Counted from the first letter of the stretch, positions 19,331-28,972 are shown. The stretch is DNA of 64,000 nt from Paracoccaceae bacterium (GCA_026710155.1 JAPORQ010000045.1:1-64000); one strand, 5' to 3'. Numbers and translations: made by a program. Notes: generated by a model from the sequence alone, not told the origin.

Positions 19331-19954
19331 TTGATCGATTACATAGTGATGATTTCGCAGATAATAATTGCGGATATCATACTTTCAGGGGACAACGCTC
19401 TAGTGATAGCGATGGCCGCAGCAGGGGTCGATCAAAAATACAGGAAATTCGCGATCATCATGGGATTGGCAATGGCAGCTATCCTGAGAATTGTATTCGC
19501 TGTCATGGCCTCTATTCTGTTGCAGATACCTGGAATTCTTTTCTTCGGTGGATTGCTCCTCTGTTGGGTATGTTGGAGGTTTTACCAGGATATCAGAGGC
19601 CATTCGCACCCTTCGGAAATTACAGCCGATACCGTAACCATGGAACAAGCGACCCCCTTGGGGCAATTGAAAAGGGCAATGATCGTAATTACTGTGGCCG
19701 ATGTATCCATGTCCATTGATAATGTTGTGGTTATTGCAGCAATAGCGAGGGATGACATTCTCCTGATGATATTTGGAATTGCCCTTGCCATAGCTATCAT
19801 GGCACTTTGTGCAACAGTTATTATGAAAATACTTACTCGTTTTCCAATACTGGCTTATGCCGGTTTGCTATTTCTCATATACATTTCTCTGGACCTGCTG
19901 TATGAGGGTGGCATGGACTTAATTCATTTGGCAGGTATGGATCTAGTGTTGTAA
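19331..19954 (+). CDS. TerC family integral membrane protein (YjbE-like)
   Basis: 207 residues with about six to seven transmembrane helices. The family signature DIILSGDNALVIAMAA at about residues 14-29 and the second acidic motif DVSMSIDNVVVIAAIA at about 122-137 are conserved ion-coordinating segments. Relatives export Mn2+ or protect against tellurite and metal stress. No ATG opens the homologous region, so TTG 19331 (Leu-Ile-Asp-Tyr) is the likely start; an ATG at 19349 would remove six residues. Confidence 0.88.
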   Translation: MIDYIVMISQIIIADIILSGDNALVIAMAAAGVDQKYRKFAIIMGLAMAAILRIVFAVMASILLQIPGILFFGGLLLCWVCWRFYQDIRGHSHPSEITADTVTMEQATPLGQLKRAMIVITVADVSMSIDNVVVIAAIARDDILLMIFGIALAIAIMALCATVIMKILTRFPILAYAGLLFLIYISLDLLYEGGMDLIHLAGMDLVL

Positions 19955-20089
19955 AATGAGTTTTTTTGACTTTCACTGGGAGAATCAATTCCCCATCAAA
20001 TCGGCAAATACTTTGTATTTTAAACTGGTAATGCCTTCGCTGGTTTAAATGCCGAGAAACTGTATTGGAGGCATTTTTGGAGGATTACT

Positions 20090-21199
20090 ATGAACATTAG
20101 TAAGTCAATTGCCAAGATCCTTTTAGTAGGACTTGGCGGTATAGTCCTATTGGCCACATCGGTTTATTCTGAAGTAACCATAAGGATTCAATCTGTTATT
20201 CCGGCTCAGGCTGATGAAGTTCATATGCTGAATGAATTTGCCGCGGATGTAGCAGCTCTAACCAATGGGGAAGTACAAATTGAAGTGCTGCCCGCAGGTG
20301 CTGTTGTAGGTGTCGCAGAAACACTTGATGCAGTGGACAAGGGTTTGATCGAAGGCGGTTTTGCCTGGACTCACTATTGGTCGGGCAAGCATCCTGCGGC
20401 CATGCTTTTTGGATCTCCCGTTGCGGGTGCCGGAGTCGGTATTGACAACATCGCCTTCCTCTCCTGGTTCCAATATGGTGGTGGAAAGGAACTTTATGAC
20501 CGGCTTTGGGATGAAATGGGCGTGAACATCAAGGGATTTATGGTCCAGCCGGTTGGTCCTGAAGCCTTGGGTTGGTTCAAGGAACCTATCAATTCCATGG
20601 ATGATTTCAGAAAGTACAGATTCCGAACTCCTCCCGGTATTCCGGGTCAAACCTACAAGGATATCGGAGTTGCATCTGTAGCCATGGGGGGGGGTGATAT
20701 CCTGCCCGCACTTGAGAAGGGTACAATTGATGCCGCTGAATGGTGTTGCCCGAAACCAGATAGTGTATTTGGTTTCCAGAAGGTCCTGAAGCACTATTAT
20801 CTCCAGGGACTTCATCAGGTCGTTGTCAATGCTGACATCTACATCAATGGCGATGTCTATGACGCACTGACCGATCATCAGAAGAAGGCCATTGAGGTTG
20901 CGGCCAACGCTTCCTTATCAAAAGCCATGTCCTACAGGATTTATGAAAATGGCAAGGCTCTCAAGGATTTGACTGAGAATCATGGAGTTATCCTACATGA
21001 TACACCTGCAGATTACTTCCCTGCCTACATGAACGCTGCTCGTGCCTCGCTTGAGAAAAACGCCGCCGAGAACGAATTCTTTGCAGAAGTATGGAACAGC
21101 CAAAAGGAATTCGCCAAAGTCGCTGTACCATTTTGGGCCGGAGCACAAACTTCAAATGCCCAGCTTGGCAAGGCATTTGCTGATTCCCTGAAAAATTGA
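20090..21199 (+). CDS. TRAP transporter substrate-binding protein (DctP family)
   Basis: Periplasmic receptor of 369 residues. The signal peptide (about 1-27) ends near ATSVYSE. The DctP fold includes the VLPAGAVVGVAETLDAVDKGLIEGGF segment and the conserved binding-site Arg in FRKYRFRTPPGIPGQ. The EWCCPKPD stretch lies where relatives hold the ligand-binding Trp. The genome context (fused DctQM, GMC oxidoreductase) suggests uptake of an oxidisable organic acid or polyol, but the ligand cannot be read out. A run of nine G inside the coding sequence (20686-20694) encodes Gly-Gly-Gly and is prone to slippage. Confidence 0.93.
   Translation: MNISKSIAKILLVGLGGIVLLATSVYSEVTIRIQSVIPAQADEVHMLNEFAADVAALTNGEVQIEVLPAGAVVGVAETLDAVDKGLIEGGFAWTHYWSGKHPAAMLFGSPVAGAGVGIDNIAFLSWFQYGGGKELYDRLWDEMGVNIKGFMVQPVGPEALGWFKEPINSMDDFRKYRFRTPPGIPGQTYKDIGVASVAMGGGDILPALEKGTIDAAEWCCPKPDSVFGFQKVLKHYYLQGLHQVVVNADIYINGDVYDALTDHQKKAIEVAANASLSKAMSYRIYENGKALKDLTENHGVILHDTPADYFPAYMNAARASLEKNAAENEFFAEVWNSQKEFAKVAVPFWAGAQTSNAQLGKAFADSLKN
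20686..20694 (+). repeat. Nine-base G tract inside the TRAP binding-protein gene
   Basis: ATG GGG GGG GGT in frame (Met-Gly-Gly-Gly, about residue 200). A one-base slip would truncate the receptor. The other G tracts in the window are non-coding. Confidence 0.9.
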
Positions 21200-21206
21200 A
21201 TTTCAT

Positions 21207-21230
21207 CGACGGGGTTACCCAATCCCGTCG
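21207..21230 (+). promoter_or_regulatory. Intercistronic hairpin 1 after the TRAP binding-protein gene
   Basis: CGACGGG and CCCGTCG form a 7-bp stem with a 10-nt loop, starting 8 bp after the stop codon. No U run follows, so it is not a classical terminator. Confidence 0.7.
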
Positions 21231-21243
21231 TTTCTACACCAAG

Positions 21244-21280
21244 CATGGTCCACCTGCCATTGATCATCAGGTGGACCATG
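21244..21280 (+). promoter_or_regulatory. Intercistronic hairpin 2 between TRAP receptor and permease genes
   Basis: CATGGTCCACCTG pairs perfectly with CAGGTGGACCATG (13 bp, 11-nt loop). It lies between the receptor stop and the permease start. With hairpin 1 it would protect the upstream message from 3' exonucleases and lower permease output relative to receptor, as in other binding-protein operons (inference). Confidence 0.8.
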
Positions 21281-21305
21281 TATTTACAAATTAAAGAGAT
21301 TTAAA

Positions 21306-23561
21306 ATGGCAAAGGAACCTGATCCGGATGATCTCGCTCTCGGTGATGAATTGATCGCCGAAGGAAGAAGTGGCATGGCTGGTGAAACTCCTGAGGATAT
21401 GCCAGGTTGGATGCGCAAGGTCGTATCCACGATAGATATCACCAATAATTGGGTGGGGCGATTCACCTGTCTTCTACTTGTGCCTGTAATATTCGCAATG
21501 GTTTACGAAGTCGTTGCTCGGAAACTTTTTATTGCTCCGACCATTTGGGCCTATGACACAAGCCGAATGTTTTCCGGTGCCCTGTTCATGCTGGGAGCCG
21601 GTTATGTATTGATGCGTGGGGTTCACATCAGGGCGGATTTTCTTTACCGCAACTGGACCAAGAAAAGCCAGGCAACCGTAGATGCTTCATTGTACCTGCT
21701 GTTTTACTTCCCGGCAATGCTTTTCTTTTTCTGGGTCTCACTCGATTACACCATCAGTGCCTGGGTGAAATGGGAAAGAACCATGGACACCACACTGATG
21801 GCTCCCTTGGCACCAGCCAGGACCGCCATGCCGATAGGTGCTTTCTTTCTTTTGCTGCAAGGTGTGGCCGAAATCCTGAGGGCCTTCCATGATATGGGAC
21901 CAGAGAGAGCATTAAAATACTACAGGAGTTTACCCATTTATTTCATCGGATTGCTCTGCATCTTCCTGAGTGCCTTCTTTCCGGCAATAATGCCTCTTGG
22001 CGATTGGTGGTCCTCATTGGTTGATTCAATCGGGCTCACAAGCATTCCTACGGAATTTATCGGCATCATCATGATCGGCGTGATGCTGTTTGCCATCTTT
22101 GTTGGATTTCCGATTTCCTTTACACTGATATTTCTGGGTTTTGTTTTTGGCGCCTGGGGCTTTGGAGGTACCCTTGTGTTCTATCTGCAAACCCTCCAAT
22201 TCAATTCAGTCATGCTTGAACAGACCTTGGCTGCGGTTCCACTTTTCGTATTCATGGGTATCGTCATGGAACAGGCCGGTTTGATGGAGAGGTTGTTTTC
22301 TTCTGTTCAACTCATGCTTTCTCGAACACGCGGCGCCCTTTACCTGGCAGTTTTATTTGTTTCAACCATCTTTGCTGCTGCTACCGGAATCGTTGGAGCA
22401 TCCGTTACAATTTTGGGAATTATGGCCTCAAAAACCATGAACCAGTCAGGTTATGATACCAAACTGGCAGCCGGTACAATAACAGCCGGAGGTACACTGG
22501 GTATCCTCATACCGCCCTCGATCATGCTCGTGGTTATGGGACCCGTTCTGGAAGTCCCGGTTACCGATCTGTTTGCGGCGGCCATCATTCCAGGTATTCT
22601 ACTGGCTTCCCTATATGCTGCATATGCCATGGTCCGATGCTGGTTGAATCCTGACCTGGGGCCGATCCTTCCAGCTGATAAGCAACCTCAGACATCACCT
22701 TATTATTGGCTAGAGGCTCTAACAGTCATCTTTTCGATCGTGGTTCTTTTTGTCTTGTTCTTCATGTCTCTCTCTGGTGCTCTTGCGGGACTGTTCCCAT
22801 TGTCATGGTTGATCATTCCCCTTGCCTGGAGCCTGATCATGCTCCTCGGTGCCAAATGGGTCAAGAAGGTGAAGCCTGGTGGATTCTATTTTTCTGATCT
22901 GTGGTATGAATTCTTCATTGGATTGGTACCTCCCTCGGGTCTTGTGGCCTTCTCCCTTGGATCAATCCTGTTTGGTTGGGCTACCCCAACAGAGGGCGCC
23001 GGCTGTGGTGCAATGGGTGCAATAATACTTGCCCTTGCCTACCGAAAATTGACCCTTGCAAAATTTTATGAAGCCCTGATCAAAACCCTGGAAATTACTG
23101 TATTGATCCTGTTCCTAGTTGCTGCTTCGAACTTCTTCGGTGCAGTCTTTTCGAGATTGGGAACACCTTCCATGCTGACCGAGATACTTCTCTCCATACA
23201 GCTTTCGGAAACGCTTATCCTAATCATCATCATGGCTCTGATCTTTCTGCTGGGATGGCCGCTTGAATGGGTTCCGATTGTCCTCATCATAGTTCCCATC
23301 CTTATCCCCGCCCTGAACAATATTGGTGTCAACCTCACCTGGTTTGGAATTCTGGTCGCCGTCAATTTGCAGACTGCATGGCTCAGCCCACCAGTGGCCC
23401 TATCGGCCTATTTCCTCAAGGGTGTTGTTCCGAGCTGGGATTTGGCAGATATCTACAAGGGGATGCTACAGTTCATGGTTATCCAATTGCTGGGTTTGGT
23501 TCTTGTTTTTGTTTTCCCGCAATTGGCTCTTTGGTTGCCAGAGTTCATTTATGGGCAATAA
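21306..23561 (+). CDS. TRAP transporter fused small/large permease (DctQ-DctM)
   Basis: 751 residues. The DctQ part (about 35-215) has four helices with GAGYVLMRGVHIRADFLYR. The DctM part (about 245-745) is a multi-helix permease with the FMGIVMEQAGLMERLF and AGGTLGILIPPSIMLVVMGP segments typical of the large subunit, and a second half with FGWATPTEGAGCGAMGAI. Together with the binding protein it makes a complete sodium-driven TRAP importer. It starts ATG 21306 after the two hairpins. The fusion of the two membrane subunits is common. Confidence 0.95.
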   Translation: MAKEPDPDDLALGDELIAEGRSGMAGETPEDMPGWMRKVVSTIDITNNWVGRFTCLLLVPVIFAMVYEVVARKLFIAPTIWAYDTSRMFSGALFMLGAGYVLMRGVHIRADFLYRNWTKKSQATVDASLYLLFYFPAMLFFFWVSLDYTISAWVKWERTMDTTLMAPLAPARTAMPIGAFFLLLQGVAEILRAFHDMGPERALKYYRSLPIYFIGLLCIFLSAFFPAIMPLGDWWSSLVDSIGLTSIPTEFIGIIMIGVMLFAIFVGFPISFTLIFLGFVFGAWGFGGTLVFYLQTLQFNSVMLEQTLAAVPLFVFMGIVMEQAGLMERLFSSVQLMLSRTRGALYLAVLFVSTIFAAATGIVGASVTILGIMASKTMNQSGYDTKLAAGTITAGGTLGILIPPSIMLVVMGPVLEVPVTDLFAAAIIPGILLASLYAAYAMVRCWLNPDLGPILPADKQPQTSPYYWLEALTVIFSIVVLFVLFFMSLSGALAGLFPLSWLIIPLAWSLIMLLGAKWVKKVKPGGFYFSDLWYEFFIGLVPPSGLVAFSLGSILFGWATPTEGAGCGAMGAIILALAYRKLTLAKFYEALIKTLEITVLILFLVAASNFFGAVFSRLGTPSMLTEILLSIQLSETLILIIIMALIFLLGWPLEWVPIVLIIVPILIPALNNIGVNLTWFGILVAVNLQTAWLSPPVALSAYFLKGVVPSWDLADIYKGMLQFMVIQLLGLVLVFVFPQLALWLPEFIYGQ

Positions 23562-23575
23562 GGTAAAGAATTGTC

Positions 23576-25174
23576 ATGGTTGACGAATTTGATTTCGCAG
23601 TAATTGGAGCGGGCTCAGCAGGCTGTGTTCTGGCGAATAGGCTGAGTTCAAACCCCAAAAACAAGGTTGTTCTTCTGGAGGCTGGGATTAGGGATTGGAA
23701 TCCCTGGATTCATATTCCCATCGGATACTTCAGAACCATGCACAACCCAAGTGTTGACTGGTGTTTCACAACAGAACCAGAACCAGGCGTCAATGGACGG
23801 CAAATCGATTGGCCCCGTGGCAAGGTTTTGGGTGGATCCTCATCCTTGAACGGATTGTTGTATGTGAGGGGGCAACAGGAAGATTACACCAGATGGCGTC
23901 AAATGGGCAATGCTGGTTGGGATTGGGAAGATGTGCTTCCTTATTTCAAAAAAGCTGAATCGTATGAGGGAGGTGGGAATGATTTCCGTGGGGATTCTGG
24001 TCCTCTCAGTGTATCCAGGATGCCTTTCTACCGACCGATCTGTGATGCCTGGATCAAGGCTGCCGAGGCCAGCGGTTATAAATTCAATAATGACTACAAT
24101 GGTGACAAGCAAGAAGGTGTGGGGTATTTTCAGATTACGACCAGGAATGGGCGGCGATGCAGTGCTGCTGTTGCCTATCTCAATCCGGTGAAAAGCAGGC
24201 CCAATCTGAAAATCATCACACGGGCCCAGGCAACTCGATTGAATCTGAAAGACGGCAAGGCCACGGGGTTCTTCTATCGTGATGGTTCGGGTGATGAAAA
24301 CGAGATCATTGTCAATGGGGAAATCGCGTTGTGTACCGGCGCCATCGGTTCCCCACACTTGCTAATGCTATCCGGTTTAGGTAATGCTGAAGATTTGCAA
24401 GATCATGGAATAAAAGTAAGGGCTGACCTCAAGGGGGTTGGCAAGAACCTTCAGGACCACTTGCAAGCCCGGGTTGTTTTCAAGTGCAACGAAAATACCC
24501 TCAATGATGAAGCAAACAGCCTCATGGCCAAAATGGGGATGTTTTTGCAGTACGTTACTTTCCGCAGCGGTGCAATGACAATGGCTGCAAGTCTGGCGAA
24601 TGGTTTTATCAAGACGGGAGATCATGTTGAGACACCCGATATTCAATTCCATGTGCAACCCTGGTCAGCCGACAGCGTGGGCAAGGGTGTTCACTCCTTT
24701 TCAGCCTTTACCTCTTCCGTTTGCCAGTTGCGTCCGGAAAGCAAGGGAGAAATCAGGTTGAAATCCACTGATCCGATGGTTTACCCGGAAATACATCCAA
24801 ATTATCTTGCCACCGAGACCGATTGCAGAACCATCGTTGAGGCAGTAAGAATTGCCCGTAATATAGCTACTCAATCACCCCTGAAGGAAAAGATTTCAAG
24901 TGAGTACCAACCCGGGGAGAAAGTTCAAAGTTATGATGAAATACTCAACTGGGTCAGGGAAACCTCAACCACCATCTTTCACCCGACGGGAACCTGCAGG
25001 ATGGGACCCGGTGAAGATGCCGTCGTTGATGAAAGGCTTAAGGTCAAGGGCATTGGTGGCTTGCGGGTAGCAGATTGTTCCATCATGCCTGAAATCGTAT
25101 CCGGCAATACCAATGCGGCAGCCATAATGATTGGTGAGAAGGCCAGTGACATGATTCTTGAAGATAACCGGTAG
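23576..25174 (+). CDS. GMC family FAD-dependent oxidoreductase (choline/alcohol dehydrogenase-like)
   Basis: 532 residues. FAD dinucleotide motif VIGAGSAGCVLANRLS at residues 8-23, GMC signature 1 PRGKVLGGSSSLNGLLYVRG (about 82-101), signature 2 region GAIGSPHLLMLSGLG, and a C-terminal catalytic block FHPTGTCRMG plus GNTNAAAIMIGEKASD. Members oxidise primary alcohols such as choline or polyethylene glycols. It follows the TRAP permease by 14 bp, so it probably oxidises the imported compound or a product of it (inference). It is not firmly BetA, as no betaine genes are nearby. Confidence 0.93.
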   Translation: MVDEFDFAVIGAGSAGCVLANRLSSNPKNKVVLLEAGIRDWNPWIHIPIGYFRTMHNPSVDWCFTTEPEPGVNGRQIDWPRGKVLGGSSSLNGLLYVRGQQEDYTRWRQMGNAGWDWEDVLPYFKKAESYEGGGNDFRGDSGPLSVSRMPFYRPICDAWIKAAEASGYKFNNDYNGDKQEGVGYFQITTRNGRRCSAAVAYLNPVKSRPNLKIITRAQATRLNLKDGKATGFFYRDGSGDENEIIVNGEIALCTGAIGSPHLLMLSGLGNAEDLQDHGIKVRADLKGVGKNLQDHLQARVVFKCNENTLNDEANSLMAKMGMFLQYVTFRSGAMTMAASLANGFIKTGDHVETPDIQFHVQPWSADSVGKGVHSFSAFTSSVCQLRPESKGEIRLKSTDPMVYPEIHPNYLATETDCRTIVEAVRIARNIATQSPLKEKISSEYQPGEKVQSYDEILNWVRETSTTIFHPTGTCRMGPGEDAVVDERLKVKGIGGLRVADCSIMPEIVSGNTNAAAIMIGEKASDMILEDNR

Positions 25175-25239
25175 AATTATTACAGTAAATCCTTAGTCGA
25201 ACCGCACACCCATCAAGATAGTCGCAAGTTATCAGGTTT

Positions 25240-26468
25240 ATGCAACATCCACTTGCAAAAAGAGCAAAAAAGGCATTCCCGGCAGGAACTCTTGGTAATT
25301 TTGATGCTGGGGTTTTCATTACCAGGGGTAAAGGCAGCAGGGTATGGGATCACGACCAATGATATTGAACCCTTGTCATCCTGAGGTTACAGAGGCTGTA
25401 GCTTCCCACCTGGATGACGGTACGACATTGATGGCCAACAACCCAATTGCACTGGAGTTGGCAGAAGAAATCATAAATGCCGTAACCTGTGCCGAACAGG
25501 TCAGGTTCCTGTCATCGGGACCAGAAGCAGACATGTATGCCATCAGGTTGGCCAGAGCATACACGGGTAAGGACAGGATAATCAAGTTCGAGGGTGGCTA
25601 TCATGGCATGGGTTCTGAAGCCCAGATGAATTTAACCCCAACGAAATTTGCCAATTTTCCACAATCAGTATCCGATAGTGCGGGAATTCGGGAATCAATC
25701 AGACGAGATACCCTTGTTGCCCCCTTCAATGACGCCAGTTTTCTAAAAAGCCTGCTGGACGAATACGAGGGAGAAATCGCCGCGGTATTCATGGAACCCT
25801 TCCAAAAGACCATTCCTCCCGAGGAAGGCTTTCTGAATTCAGCCCGTACACTTTGCAACAAGCATGATGTCTTGCTCATTTTTGACGAAATTGCAACCGA
25901 CTTTCGGTTTGCCCATGGGGGTGTACAGGAAGTCTATGGCGTTGTTCCCGATATATGCACCTTGGGGAAAATCATTGGAGGGAGGTTCCCACTAGCCGCA
26001 ATCACCGGTAAAAAAGACATCATGAACCATTTTGACAAATCCATCATTGGAAGCGGCAAATGGCTTATGATGAGTACCCTGCCGGGTAATACCATTGCTT
26101 GCATTGCCGGCTTGAAAAACCTGGAAATTCTTCAACGAAAAGGATCCTACAATTTGTTTTATTCCGATGGTGAAAAGATCATGGACATCAACCGGAAATC
26201 TCTGGATTTATCGGGGGTACCCTATCAGGTTGTCGGGCATCCAACCCTCTTTGACATAGTATTTTCCGACAAGATGGTCAAAAACTATCGTGATGTCTTT
26301 CTCTCCAACAGTTCAATAAACCAGACCTTCGATAATGAACTGAGGGAATACGGATCGTTTAAAACACCTACCAAACTATTGCCCAGTCTGGTCTTGACTG
26401 AAGAAGATTTCGAACTGGCCGAAGAAGCAGTTGGTCAGGCCACCAAAGCCATTATTTCTGCCCATTAA
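25240..26468 (+). pseudogene. Class III aminotransferase (glutamate-1-semialdehyde aminomutase-like), frameshifted near the N-terminus
   Basis: The C-terminal 370 residues (25344-26468) are a class III PLP aminotransferase: QVRFLSSGPEADMYAIRLARAYTGKDRIIKFEGGYHG, LLIFDEIATDFR, and the PLP lysine in TLGKIIGGRFPLAAITG. The matching N-terminus lies just upstream in another frame, from ATG 25240 (MQHPLAKRAKKAFPAG, then GVFITRGKGSRVWDHD). At the join, about a dozen residues that normally link the WDxDG motif to the PMILNPCHPEV segment are missing and the frame shifts. The internal ATG 25344 could yield a protein without the first strand. Probably inactive. Confidence 0.7.
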
Positions 26469-26506
26469 GATTTAACATTATTCCATATACCCATTCGTGA
26501 ATTAAA

Positions 26507-27445
26507 ATGACACTATACATTACTGGAGAAGCCCTGATTGATTTCGTCCCAAGGACAGCTGAAAATGGAGAAACAGCCTTCATTCCAAAACCAGGAGGAT
26601 CACCTTATAACGTTGCTTTGGCAGCTGCCCGAGCAGGTTGTGAAACCTACTTTCTGGGCAATTTTTCACATGATTTCTTTGGCGACCATTTGCTTAACCA
26701 TTTGCAAAGCAACAATATCAATTGTTCCCTCATTGAAAGAAGTGACTTTCCAACTACCCTGGCTTTTGTCAGCTATGAGGATGGGGAACCCAGATACGCC
26801 TTCTTCAATAAGAACTCAACCAACAAAAACCTTAATCCCGTTCTTGAGAGGAATACGGTTTCACCTGGAAGTTTTCTGCATGTAGGTTCAATATCACTTA
26901 TAGAACCACCAGCATCTGACAGAATTCTAAACCTAGCCTCTAAATTGGCTGACAAGGTTGTGATTACAATTGACCCAAATGTCCGGACCAATCTTATTGA
27001 TGACCGAGAGAAATGGCTTAGGGAAATCAATCATTTGTTTGGCCTTGCCAGTATTATCAAGCTCAGCAACAAGGATCTTGAATTCATAGCACCAGATTTG
27101 TTACCTGAAGATTTTGCCCATGAATTATTGGATCAAAAAGACATGATGATCATAATCACTGCAGGTGAAATGGGCTGCAGCCTCTTCACAAGAAATAATC
27201 ACATTACCCAGCAGGTTCCAAAGGTCAAGGTCAAGGACACTGTGGGTGCAGGTGATACCTTGATGGGTACAATTCTGTCTTGGATGATAAAAAATGGAAT
27301 ATTTAATAGAGACATGATTCAGAATCTTGATAAACATCAACTTGGAGAAATGCTAGAATATTGCACGATCGCTGCTGCCATAAATTGTACCCGAAGTGGT
27401 TGCAATCCCCCCTACCACGAAGAAATAGAATTAAATTTAAAATAA
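26507..27445 (+). CDS. PfkB family carbohydrate kinase (fructokinase-like)
   Basis: 312 residues of the ribokinase/PfkB fold. Signature 1 PGGSPYNVALAAARAG (about 30-45), and signature 2 KDTVGAGDTLMGTILSW near residue 245, which holds the catalytic Asp in GAGD. N-terminal GEALIDFVPR is the usual start of fructokinase-like members. It phosphorylates a sugar or sugar derivative with ATP in the cytoplasm. It is 38 bp downstream of the broken aminotransferase and may belong to the same operon. Confidence 0.9.
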   Translation: MTLYITGEALIDFVPRTAENGETAFIPKPGGSPYNVALAAARAGCETYFLGNFSHDFFGDHLLNHLQSNNINCSLIERSDFPTTLAFVSYEDGEPRYAFFNKNSTNKNLNPVLERNTVSPGSFLHVGSISLIEPPASDRILNLASKLADKVVITIDPNVRTNLIDDREKWLREINHLFGLASIIKLSNKDLEFIAPDLLPEDFAHELLDQKDMMIIITAGEMGCSLFTRNNHITQQVPKVKVKDTVGAGDTLMGTILSWMIKNGIFNRDMIQNLDKHQLGEMLEYCTIAAAINCTRSGCNPPYHEEIELNLK

Positions 27446-27712
27446 ATGTAACTACTCAGGTATCCAATTTTAATTTTTTTTTTGAAAAATCAGGCTAGTA
27501 AGCAAAATAATCAATTTAAGTGAGAAATATTATCCTAGCTAAAATAAGTCGAAAGACATTTCAATATTCTGTTGTTCAGTATATGTAAATGTATGAATCG
27601 TTCTTGCAGTAGCAGCTGGTGGCATTTCCTCGAGCATGGTGAAATCATGCAACATAAACGCTCGAAAACAACGGTGCTGCCAACAATGTCGACCAACCCC
27701 GAAGAGGCAAAA
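27446..27712. other. Gene-free AT-rich stretch
   Basis: No credible gene, RNA or repeat was recognised. It separates the PfkB kinase gene from the repeat-rich block at 27713-28310. Confidence 0.4.
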
Positions 27713-28089
27713 TCACCCCTTTAAATAGGGGCTTATAAAGATGGGTTGACCACGAATCAATCCACCAGCCTGTCAAGGCAGCCTCCAAGCCGGCCCTGCC
27801 AGGCGCCCAGTCCACCCACGCCACTTCCTGCCGTTCCTCGACGCACGGGGTGCCGATCCCAAGGCTTTCAGTAACCGTTTGCCGAAGCCGAGGGATAGCA
27901 TGTCCCCTTCCCGGCCGGGAGGCCACAGTAATTCAGGCCTCCATTCATGACGGGGTGTTTCCCCGTTCCCCGTCATTGCCATTGGGGCCCCATTCAGCCG
28001 GGTTCCATCAGGTGGGATGGTTCGGACTGGGAGGAAAATCGCACATCCGCCAACCCATCCTTGTAAGTCCCAATTAAATAGAGGTGCCC
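27713..28089. repeat. MITE-like element, related copy C with GC-rich core
   Basis: The right end TAAATAGAGGTGCCC matches the ends of copies A and B. The left end (CACCCCTTTAAATAGGGG) extends into a longer imperfect inverted repeat: CTTATAAAGATGGGTTG on the left pairs with CAACCCATCCTTGTAAG on the right. The core (about 27775-28010) is clearly more GC-rich than its surroundings and includes a perfect 9-bp hairpin, ATGACGGGG (27947-27955) with CCCCGTCAT (27968-27976). No convincing transposase frame is seen. The left boundary is approximate. Confidence 0.6.
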
Positions 28090-28101
28090 TTAGATCAGGA
28101 G

Positions 28102-28308
28102 TATCGCTTTTGAAATTTTACAAGGGCATTCATGTCAATAATTTACCTTTTCCAGACAGTTCAGACAAAAAATGAATGCCCTTGATACGAATATTTCGAA
28201 CAATGCGGTGATAAACCTGCCATTTTCTGCTACCAATCAGGTCTGTGGGCAATGGATTCACAAAAAGGACAAATGAATGATACCACGCAAACAATTTCAA
28301 AAGCGATA
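28102..28308. repeat. Nested inverted-repeat element (about 207 bp)
   Basis: Outer arms TATCGCTTTTGAAATT (28102-28117) and its exact complement (28293-28308) bracket the element. Inside the left arm a second exact pair, CAAGGGCATTCAT (28121-28133) and ATGAATGCCCTTG (28172-28184), forms a stem. The ends differ from the MITE family next door, so this seems a separate non-coding mobile or structured element. It abuts copy C. Confidence 0.65.
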
Positions 28309-28447
28309 GCCCTTGCCTTTAGAGACCATGGGGTTGACAGTTTTTTTCCTTCAAGGCATTTTTTCTGACACTTCTGACTGTTTTGCGACCCCATTGGTCA
28401 AGGAATCAAATCATTCGATCTAAAAAAGGCAACTGGGAGAATCAGCC

Positions 28448-28621
28448 ATGGAGATAAGACATCTTCTCGAAAGGGAAAATCAGCTTGAGATGCTGGACGA
28501 ATTCGATGAACTATTGGAGATGAGTGAACTTGTGGCTTCCCATGCCAACCACCTCGTTCTCAAATTGCCTGCGATCGGGAGCGGTTGTCTAGAGCAGGGC
28601 TGTAACAGGCTGCAGGCCTGA
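28448..28621 (+). CDS. Possible small acidic ORF (57 residues), likely a remnant
   Basis: ATG 28448 to TGA 28621, starting MEIRHLLERENQLEMLDEFD with a very acidic, helix-like N-terminal half. No family recognised. It sits in a locally GC-richer patch (28450-28720) unlike the surrounding DNA. A second protein-like stretch follows at 28637-28755 (HACRYCTKI), faintly like the Cys-rich segment of IS66-type transposases. I cannot confirm either as a gene. Confidence 0.25.
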   Translation: MEIRHLLERENQLEMLDEFDELLEMSELVASHANHLVLKLPAIGSGCLEQGCNRLQA

Positions 28622-28972
28622 TTTTTCCTTGCCCATGAACCGGCTCCGGACACCCTCAAACAGCCGGAGCGGAAAGAAGTTACTGCCAAGCCGGGAGGGG
28701 CAAGGCATGCGTGCAGGTATTGCACCAAGATTCAATTTGGGTCACCGGTGCTGAAAATTTTGATTTTGATAATGGAAAAGTAATCAAAAACCGTTTTTTT
28801 TGAACGGGATAATCGAATCGGCCTGCAGACCAGGGAGGATACACATATCAAGTTGAAATCGCTCTACCCATCAATACAATGTTGTTGGGATACTAGTTGT
28901 AATTCCTCTTTTAGAAATTTGACACCCTGTTGTTGTGGATAAGTTTTACGCGGATTTATGTTGCCTTGTCCT

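Noticed and set aside
27645-28077. Open frames on both strands in the GC-rich core of copy C
   Set aside because: Their sequence is rich in Arg, Gly, Trp and Pro with no recognisable motif, as expected for chance frames in GC-rich DNA.
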